DNA from: Flavobacteriaceae bacterium
GTDB lineage: Bacteria > Bacteroidota > Bacteroidia > Flavobacteriales > Flavobacteriaceae
Assembly: GCA_024643385.1 (NCBI GenBank)
Contig: JAHEMZ010000021.1
Coordinates: 1,399 to 39,213 of the forward strand
Reading direction: 5' to 3'
Length of the DNA stretch: 37,815 bases
The notes beneath the pieces were generated by a model. That model did not search any database and was not told the DNA's origin. It saw only the letters and a program-made list of their open reading frames with translations. A program made the position numbers and the translations under genes. Of this stretch, positions 32,124 through 37,815 are shown piece by piece. The stretch's first letter is position 1. Every line of letters starts with the position of its first letter.

Positions 32124-34543
32124 TTCGATTGATATAAAATCACTTCATTGGGTTGTCCTTGCACCAAGACATTGAGTTTGCCGTTACGGTTGGCGTCTCC
32201 CAGATCTATTTCAGAAGTACCATAAACAGGGAAATTATTAAGTAGTTTTCCTGATTTGTCATAAACAAACACCTTCTTCTCTTCGGTTTCAGTGATCGCT
32301 ACATACACTTGATTTTTTGTGGAGAACATCTGTGGTTTACCGTACACTCCAATAGGTAATTCAATCAATTTTCCGTTGATGCGAAGCAGGTTGTCGTCTA
32401 AAGTTACTTTGACCGATCCGGCGATGGCAAACCAATAATTAGCTCCTACGTCAAGAGTTAGAGAGGTTACTTTTCCATTTAAATCGATGGTCTCTTTCAC
32501 ATGATCTTTGGTAATTACGACAAAATCAGATCCCTCTCGCTCGATAGGAATAGCGCTAAAACGGAACTGCTTTTTAACGCTAATGCGTTCTTTACCCACA
32601 CGGTTCAAAATATTCAGTTTTCCACCTTCCTCAGCAATTAGTATAAAATCTTTGTTCCCGATGCGCAAATGTTGTGGCGGCAATACAATGTTTGAATTGG
32701 CTTTTTTAAATGAAAAACCGTTAACCGACTTACCTTCGCTATCATACATAAACACCTTTTCTTTTTGAACAATAACAAAGCGATATTTACGGTTGTTATC
32801 ATAATCAAAAATGGCAACCGGTTGTGTGAGATTGTCTTTGAATGTTTTTGGGAAAGGTGCCACCGCATTTCCATTTCGATCTAGGATATAAAAACTATTT
32901 ATCGTGGAGAAGGCCAATTGTTTTTTACCATTTCTCAATAGATCTACTTCTTGGATATTGCCTTGAATTGGCCCATCCAAAACTTTTTTCCAAAGTGTTT
33001 TCCCGTTAGAAGCGATAAAATATAACCTATTGGATCTATCCTGTACGACCATATCTTTTCCAAGGGTATTATGGTTTGTAAAGAACTTGGGAGGAAGTAA
33101 AATATCCGATTCCAATGGAACGCTTAACAATTGTCCCACTATTCCACTCGATGTATTTGACCCTGAGGTCTCCTTTGCAATAAGATTCAAATGGGCAAAG
33201 TTTCGATCGTAGATCAACTGGGTAACTAGAATGGGAAACTTCTTTATATGTGAATCTTCAGCATTTAATAGCGCAGTAAACAGACCTTGGGACTTTCCTT
33301 TCAATTCATAAAACACAAGGGAAGAGGATGCGGCTAGATAGGTAGACGTAGTTTCAAAATAGGAGGTTTTTGCTAATACCGATTCATTCTGAAGGGTGGT
33401 GATCATTAACTCGGCTTGGGTGGTATTTTGAGTAAAAAACAAAAAATCTTCCCACTCAAAGACAATTTGATAGGGTGTGGAATGAAACAATGGTGCAAAG
33501 GGAACAAAATAAGATTCTTCGTCAGAAAAATTAAATAAGGCAATTTCTCTAAAAGCAGGTGCTTCCGTGATATGACTCGCTAAATTTTCCCAGCTAATGT
33601 TCTTGTCTAAACTTTTAAGCGCCATCACGTTTCCTTCCGGCAATTCAATTTCAACCATTTCATTTATGGTTTCGAACAATGGATTTAGGGTTAAGGAGTC
33701 TTTAAAAACTTTGTTCAAACTGATCTCCAACACCTCGGAATTGCTAAAACTAAGGGAGGTAGCTCTGTTGGCATTCACAGGAATAATACTGGGAGCATCG
33801 GTCTTTTGCGGAACCTGCCCGCGGAAGAGCGATAAAAGTTGTGGAATTGAATCTTGATCCAGAACGATGCCATGTCCCACTAAGCCATCAGGCAACATTT
33901 GTAGTTCGAAAGAAGCTTGTTCTGCCCATTGAACAGAATTACCGGGAATGATTCCTCTATTATTTAAAGGAGAGATCATGGTCAGTTCGTTATCAGTCTT
34001 GACCTTAAAGGCTTTTCGAAAACTTTGATCCTTTTTGACCTGACCGTTCACGACTTCTTTTAAAAGCCCTTCGGAAGTAGATAACAAGAAAACACTGTCC
34101 ATTGCCATCCCAAACAAGGATTGTTCATTTAAGGTGGTTTTATGGACGGTGTATTTGCCAATACGAAGACTACTTGACTTGGCACCAACTAAAGAATCTG
34201 TTTTAAAGGTTAGTTGTGAATTTTTTCCGATCAACAGAAAATCACTAAGGCTATCGTTGAGGTGTTGCGAGCAGAGCAGAATCCTGTCTGTAGCTTTTAT
34301 CTTAGAAATAAGGGTGTTGTACTGTTTGAAAAATTGCGAAAAAGGCTCACTTTTTAACTGCGTCATCAGCAAATTTTTACTAAAATCTTCCTTAGTGGTC
34401 CCCAGCCGCCCGATTTTAATGACAGCATCCGCAGATTCGGGAATATAATCCACCAGCTCCTTGTTCTGCGAATCGTTGCCATTGCAGCTTACAAGAAGTA
34501 ATGTGACTAAAATAAATCCAAGAAAATCTCTTGTTCTTCGCAT
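32120..34543 (-). CDS. Large lipoprotein with DUF3352-like N-terminus and propeller-like C-terminus
   Basis: An 807-residue protein from the ATG at 34543 (MRRTRDFLGFILVTLLLVSC), which gives a lipobox Cys at 20. The start of the mature part, YIPESADAVIKIGRLGTTKE, has the pattern of DUF3352-type proteins, where a P-x-x-A-D/A-x-V-I strand begins a large alpha/beta domain (about residues 30-480). The last 300 residues show repeated short strands with DG/NG turns (ASNGKTLWKKVL, FYILDRNGNAVAPF, VFMYDSEGKSVNGF, LNILNRVGKERI, VFVYDKSGKLLNNF). These suggest a PQQ/WD-like beta-propeller that ends ANRNGKLNVLVQG. I recognise no catalytic motif. It is convergent with lipB, sharing the TTAA of both stops, and no terminator lies between them. 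Confidence 0.8.
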   Translation of the reverse strand: MRRTRDFLGFILVTLLLVSCNGNDSQNKELVDYIPESADAVIKIGRLGTTKEDFSKNLLMTQLKSEPFSQFFKQYNTLISKIKATDRILLCSQHLNDSLSDFLLIGKNSQLTFKTDSLVGAKSSSLRIGKYTVHKTTLNEQSLFGMAMDSVFLLSTSEGLLKEVVNGQVKKDQSFRKAFKVKTDNELTMISPLNNRGIIPGNSVQWAEQASFELQMLPDGLVGHGIVLDQDSIPQLLSLFRGQVPQKTDAPSIIPVNANRATSLSFSNSEVLEISLNKVFKDSLTLNPLFETINEMVEIELPEGNVMALKSLDKNISWENLASHITEAPAFREIALFNFSDEESYFVPFAPLFHSTPYQIVFEWEDFLFFTQNTTQAELMITTLQNESVLAKTSYFETTSTYLAASSSLVFYELKGKSQGLFTALLNAEDSHIKKFPILVTQLIYDRNFAHLNLIAKETSGSNTSSGIVGQLLSVPLESDILLPPKFFTNHNTLGKDMVVQDRSNRLYFIASNGKTLWKKVLDGPIQGNIQEVDLLRNGKKQLAFSTINSFYILDRNGNAVAPFPKTFKDNLTQPVAIFDYDNNRKYRFVIVQKEKVFMYDSEGKSVNGFSFKKANSNIVLPPQHLRIGNKDFILIAEEGGKLNILNRVGKERISVKKQFRFSAIPIEREGSDFVVITKDHVKETIDLNGKVTSLTLDVGANYWFAIAGSVKVTLDDNLLRINGKLIELPIGVYGKPQMFSTKNQVYVAITETEEKKVFVYDKSGKLLNNFPVYGTSEIDLGDANRNGKLNVLVQGQPNEVILYQSN

Positions 34544-34613
34544 ACACAAAAATAACAAGGTTTACATAAAAAGCCGACAGTTTAGGAAGAGTTTATCGAC
34601 TTCTTTTTAACAG

Positions 34614-35213
34614 CTAAAAAGTAAAGCGCAATTGTTCAGGAAGAAGCCGAAAGCTTTTCCGATGAAATGGGGTAGGCCCAAACTTTCTAATGGCTGCACG
34701 ATGTGATAAAGTGGGGTAGCCTTTGTTCTTCAGCCAGTCATAATCCGGAAATTCGGTATGTAATTCCTCCATATAATCGTCTCGATAGGTTTTGGCTAAA
34801 ATAGAGGCGGCGGCAATGTGCAAATATTTACTGTCACCTTTTACCACACATTGATAAGGGATTTTTCCGTAGGGCTTGAATCGATTTCCATCTATGGCGA
34901 TGAATTCGGGTGTTCTGGAAAGTTGGTCGATTGAACGGTGCATGGCTAAAATGGAAGCGTTGAGAATATTGATCTGATCGATTTCCTCCATCATCACATG
35001 TGACACGGCAAAGCAAACGGCAGCATCTTCAATCACAAGCCTGAGCTCTCGCCTTTTGCGATCTGAGAGTTGTTTAGAATCGGTCAACCAAGGATGGGAA
35101 AAATCGTCCGGTAAGATTACGGCTGCGGCAGTAACAGGTCCGGCGAGGCAGCCACGGCCGGCTTCATCGGTACCGCATTCAAATAAGTGTTGATGAATTT
35201 TCAGTGAAAGCAT
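34614..35213 (-). CDS. rnhB: Ribonuclease HII
   Basis: This 199-residue enzyme cleaves the RNA strand of RNA-DNA hybrids and ribonucleotides embedded in DNA. I used the ATG at 35213 ([20 protein letters not shown]); the frame extends 17 codons upstream, but that part has no family counterpart and reaches into the opposite promoter region. The hallmark [14 protein letters not shown] supplies the first acidic pair (Asp15, Glu16). [10 protein letters not shown] follows, then the third metal ligand region [10 protein letters not shown] and the [17 protein letters not shown] motif. The length is normal for bacterial RNase HII. It is divergent from the porin gene. A TATTTTTA 6 bases before the ATG is a weak promoter candidate. 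Confidence 0.95.
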   Translation of the reverse strand: MLSLKIHQHLFECGTDEAGRGCLAGPVTAAAVILPDDFSHPWLTDSKQLSDRKRRELRLVIEDAAVCFAVSHVMMEEIDQINILNASILAMHRSIDQLSRTPEFIAIDGNRFKPYGKIPYQCVVKGDSKYLHIAAASILAKTYRDDYMEELHTEFPDYDWLKNKGYPTLSHRAAIRKFGPTPFHRKSFRLLPEQLRFTF

Positions 35214-35248
35214 AGCAATTAAAAATACACATTTCCGTTTAAAAAAAT

Positions 35249-35256
35249 TAACTTTG
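35249..35256 (+). promoter_or_regulatory. -7 element for the putative porin gene
   Basis: TAACTTTG is an exact TAnnTTTG match 102 bases before the ATG at 35359, giving a leader of about 97 bases. There is no clear -33 partner. The leader contains a 12-codon ATG-started frame (from 35275) of doubtful meaning. Confidence 0.4.
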
Positions 35257-35358
35257 CCTTTCAAGTTTTGTCAATATGAAAGCCTGTTTGCAAAGAGAAA
35301 GCTATTCGAAATAGTAAACCGGGTACATCAATGGATAATAAACAATTATTTTTTTAAG

Positions 35359-37266
35359 ATGAAAAAAACACTTTTGCTCCTATCCCTTCTCTGTACTTGG
35401 GCAACAGTGTTTTCACAATCCAATCCTCCCAATTCTTCCGGTTTTGTCCCTCCCAAAATTGAAAAACCTACTATAGACCTCTATAAAATTATCTCATTGG
35501 ATCGAGATACCACTTATGTGGATACGACCTTGTCACTTGCTAAATTGTATAAATTTAATTTCCTGCGACGGGATGATTTTGAGTTGTTGCCTTTTTCCAA
35601 CGTTGGTCAGACCTATAATTCATTAGCCTATACTTTTGAAAAAGAAAATTTAAAACCCTTATTTGTCGCACAATCGCATCATCTGAATTATTGGGATGCG
35701 GAAGATATCAGTTATTATGAAGTGCCAACACCTTTAACGGAACTGTATTTCAAGACAACCTTTGAACAAGGACAGCAATTGGATGCTTTTTTTACGGTTA
35801 ATACTTCAAAACAATTAAATTTATCCATTGCCTATAAGGGAGTGCGTTCTTTGGGAAAGTATCAACACATTCTTACCAGTAATGGCAACTTCAGATTTAC
35901 TGCTAATTATCATACCAAGAACGAGCGCTACTCAATTCGCACCCATCTCGTGTCTCAAGATGTATTGAATCAGGAGAATGGAGGGCTTACCGAATCTTCG
36001 AAAGAACTTTTTGAAACCAATGATCCGGAATTTGTAGATAGAGGAAGACTGGATGTCGCTTTTGAAGATGCTCAAAACAAGCTCGAAGGGATTCGTTTCT
36101 TCGGAATTCAGGAATATGCATTGATCTCACGACGGGATAGTACCGGTTATAGCGTGCTCACCTTAGGAAGTACCTTTAATTACGAGCGGAAGAAGTATAA
36201 CTTTACGCAAACTAAACCCTATGAAGGCTTTGGAGCCTCTTATGTTACCGAAGACCTGCATAAGAATACGAGGCTGGAAGATGTTCAAACGAATTTGAGC
36301 GCCACTTTCAACAACTCTATTGTCGGAAAAATATCGGCCTTTATTGGTTATGATGATTATAATTACGGTTATAATTCCGTGCTGGATCTGGACGAAGGTC
36401 GCATTTCAAATCGGATCATAGGGAGTCTAATTCAGGCCGGAGCTTCCTATGAAAAGGAATACCGCGGATTTGAACTATTCGGAAAGGCAGCCATCAATAT
36501 TTCCGGAGATTTTGACGGAAATCTGCTCATTGGAGGTGCTTCCTATCGATTGGACCAAGAGAATTGGGTAAAAGGACAGATTAAGATCCACAGTGTCGCT
36601 CCGAACTTTAACTTTTTGCTTTATCAGAGTAGTTATGTAGATTACAATTGGCAAACCAATTTCAACAATGTAAAAACACAAGAACTTCGATTGGATTTGG
36701 TGTCGAAAAAACTTTTGGATGTTACGGTGAGTTATACCGGGATAGAAGATTATACTTATTTTTCAATTATCGAGGGGGATCAAACGCCAACCCCTCAGCA
36801 GTTTGGCGATAGGATCGATTATTTGAAGGTCAAGGCTGAAAGGGACCTGCGCTGGCGTAAATTCGGTTTGATGAATACCGTATTGTATCAGCAAGTTCTT
36901 AGCGGCGAGACAGTGTTTAATGTACCTCAGATCGTTACCCGCCAGTCCTTATATTACCAAGATGAATGGTTTAAAAAAGCTGCCTTTATTCAGACAGGTA
37001 TAAATTTCAAATATTTTACCGCCTACAACATGAACGGTTACGACCCGGTGTTGGCCGAATTTTATGTTCAAAATAAAGAAGAATTGGGAGCTTTCCCTTT
37101 GGTAGATATTTTCTTTCAGGCTAAAATCAGACAAACTCGTATCTATTTCATTTACGAGCACTTCAATCAAAGGTTTAATAGTACCAATAACCATTATTCG
37201 GCGCCCGGATATCCCTATCGAGATGCGGTCATCCGTTTTGGATTGGTGTGGAATTTCTTTATGTAA
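35359..37266 (+). CDS. Putative outer-membrane porin
   Basis: A 635-residue protein from the ATG at 35359 (signal peptide MKKTLLLLSLLCTWATVFSQ); the frame is open 35 codons further upstream, but those residues precede the signal peptide. The mature protein has alternating amphipathic strands throughout, many Tyr and Asn residues at strand ends, and a final strand ending in a C-terminal aromatic (VIRFGLVWNFFM), as outer-membrane beta-barrels do. LPFSNVGQTYNSLAY and a long central barrel region (LNLSIAYKGVRSLGKYQHIL) fit the Bacteroidota putative porin family (Porin_10 type). The substrate is unknown. It ends 9 bases from the stop of the convergent acyl-CoA dehydrogenase. Confidence 0.85.
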   Translation: MKKTLLLLSLLCTWATVFSQSNPPNSSGFVPPKIEKPTIDLYKIISLDRDTTYVDTTLSLAKLYKFNFLRRDDFELLPFSNVGQTYNSLAYTFEKENLKPLFVAQSHHLNYWDAEDISYYEVPTPLTELYFKTTFEQGQQLDAFFTVNTSKQLNLSIAYKGVRSLGKYQHILTSNGNFRFTANYHTKNERYSIRTHLVSQDVLNQENGGLTESSKELFETNDPEFVDRGRLDVAFEDAQNKLEGIRFFGIQEYALISRRDSTGYSVLTLGSTFNYERKKYNFTQTKPYEGFGASYVTEDLHKNTRLEDVQTNLSATFNNSIVGKISAFIGYDDYNYGYNSVLDLDEGRISNRIIGSLIQAGASYEKEYRGFELFGKAAINISGDFDGNLLIGGASYRLDQENWVKGQIKIHSVAPNFNFLLYQSSYVDYNWQTNFNNVKTQELRLDLVSKKLLDVTVSYTGIEDYTYFSIIEGDQTPTPQQFGDRIDYLKVKAERDLRWRKFGLMNTVLYQQVLSGETVFNVPQIVTRQSLYYQDEWFKKAAFIQTGINFKYFTAYNMNGYDPVLAEFYVQNKEELGAFPLVDIFFQAKIRQTRIYFIYEHFNQRFNSTNNHYSAPGYPYRDAVIRFGLVWNFFM

Positions 37267-37275
37267 GAATTTCGA

Positions 37276-37815
37276 TTAATCCCTTAATAGACTTCTTGAG
37301 ATCACGATCTTTTGAATTTCACTGGTACCTTCATAAATCTGGGTGATCTTGGCATCGCGCATTAATCGCTCCACATGGTATTCTTTTACAAAACCATTTC
37401 CACCATGCACCTGAACCGCTTCCACGGTTACATCCATCGCTGTTTGAGAAGCATGCAACTTTGCGATGGCACTGCTCATATCATAATTATTCCCATGGTC
37501 TTTATCCCAGGCAGCTTTCATCACTAAATAACGCGAAGCTTCAATTTGAGTGTGCATATCGGCCAATTTAAAAGCAATGGCCTGATGATTACAGATTTCT
37601 GTTCCGAAAGATTTGCGAATTTTCGAGTAGTCCCGGGCCATTTCATAAGCGCCCCCCGCAATTCCTAATGCTTGAGCGGCTATTCCAATTCGTCCGCCAC
37701 TCAAAGTTTTCATTGCAAATTTGAACCCGAATCCATCTTCCCCAATCCGATTTTCTTTGGGAACGATCACATCGTTAAAGTTCAACGTATGGGTGTCACT
37801 TCCTCGAATACCTAA
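37276..37815 (-). CDS. Acyl-CoA dehydrogenase, C-terminal part (gene continues beyond the window)
   Basis: The frame is open through the last base of the window, giving 179 residues of a FAD-dependent acyl-CoA dehydrogenase. The fragment begins within the central beta domain ([20 protein letters not shown]). It continues through the C-terminal helical domain with [60 protein letters not shown] and [17 protein letters not shown]. The Glu of YEGTSEIQ is at the position of the catalytic base in short/medium-chain family members. The enzyme oxidises acyl-CoA to enoyl-CoA and passes electrons to ETF. Which chain length or branched substrate it prefers cannot be told from this part. Confidence 0.95.
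   Translation of the reverse strand, partial: LGIRGSDTHTLNFNDVIVPKENRIGEDGFGFKFAMKTLSGGRIGIAAQALGIAGGAYEMARDYSKIRKSFGTEICNHQAIAFKLADMHTQIEASRYLVMKAAWDKDHGNNYDMSSAIAKLHASQTAMDVTVEAVQVHGGNGFVKEYHVERLMRDAKITQIYEGTSEIQKIVISRSLLRD

Noticed and set aside
35220-35227. TATTTTTA 6 bases before the rnhB ATG as a fourth leaderless promoter
   Set aside because: It deviates at the last base, has no -33 partner and sits in AT-rich DNA, so I did not count it with the three better cases.
35214-35264. 17-codon N-terminal extension of rnhB
   Set aside because: It has no counterpart in RNase HII and runs through the divergent promoter region; the internal ATG gives a normal family length.
35275-35313. 12-codon ATG-started frame in the porin leader (possible regulatory uORF)
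   Set aside because: It has no terminator-like structure or amino-acid run typical of attenuators, and is easily expected by chance in 100 bases.
35254-35358. 35-codon N-terminal extension of the porin frame
   Set aside because: It lies before a perfect signal peptide and starts inside the TAACTTTG element, so it is probably untranslated leader.
1-37815. CRISPR arrays, tRNA genes, insertion sequences, phage or defence genes
   Set aside because: I looked for direct repeats with regular spacers, cloverleaf-like sequences, transposase or integrase motifs and terminal inverted repeats. The only repeat families are protein-coding (FG-GAP, BNR, VGIG).

Overview
The window looks like an ordinary chromosomal stretch of a marine-type member of the Bacteroidota, most likely family Flavobacteriaceae. 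The evidence is AT-rich intergenic DNA, weak or absent Shine-Dalgarno sequences, promoters resembling TTTG-N19-21-TAnnTTTG, T9SS C-terminal sorting domains, many Cys-acylated lipoproteins, and families largely restricted to this phylum (DUF6090, putative porin, DUF5522, choice-of-anchor B). No tRNA, rRNA, IS element, prophage or CRISPR array was seen.

Layout. 1-117 (+) is the tail of an unrecognised gene ending at a hairpin terminator. 213-1392 (-) is the co-chaperone pair cbpA-cbpM. 1524-7106 (-) holds three exported proteins: a 14-repeat FG-GAP/VCBS T9SS protein and two lipoproteins. 7214-12028 (-) holds two DUF6090 membrane proteins downstream of a large sortilin/BNR-repeat exported protein. 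12243-14951 (-) is a compact unit, DUF5522 mini-protein > hutU > DUF4136 lipoprotein, closed by terminators on both sides. 15085-22295 (-) is a secreted-protein region: three tandem paralogues of a VGIG-type protein followed by a 1089-residue T9SS protein, then a terminator, then a related VGIG-type protein with a small exported partner. 22597-25664 (+) is a three-gene unit (ACC-deaminase-like enzyme, glucosaminidase-LysM lipoprotein, hemL). 25713-27553 (-) holds two small Spy-like proteins, a structured intergenic element and a lipoprotein. 27726-29420 (-) is lysS. 29539-30414 (-) is an anchored exported protein, divergent from the yqaE/pmp3-lipoprotein-lipB unit (30500-32123, +). 32120-34543 (-) is a large lipoprotein. 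rnhB (-) is divergent from a putative porin (+), and the window ends in a truncated acyl-CoA dehydrogenase gene.

Two genes were too short for a routine ORF scan and were found by reading: a 58-codon DUF5522 gene (14775-14951, -) overlapping the start of hutU by 11 bases, and a 52-codon YqaE/Pmp3 membrane peptide (30500-30658, +). The most interesting non-coding signals are three promoters whose -7 element ends exactly 4 bases before the start codon, which suggests leaderless mRNAs, and a promoter-plus-structured-hairpin combination at 26713-26860 (+) that may be a small RNA. Most start codons here were moved inward from the longest frame to the ATG that begins a signal peptide or conserved N-terminus. 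No complete novel defence or metabolic system was recognised. The least understood block is the secreted-protein operon at 16369-22295.
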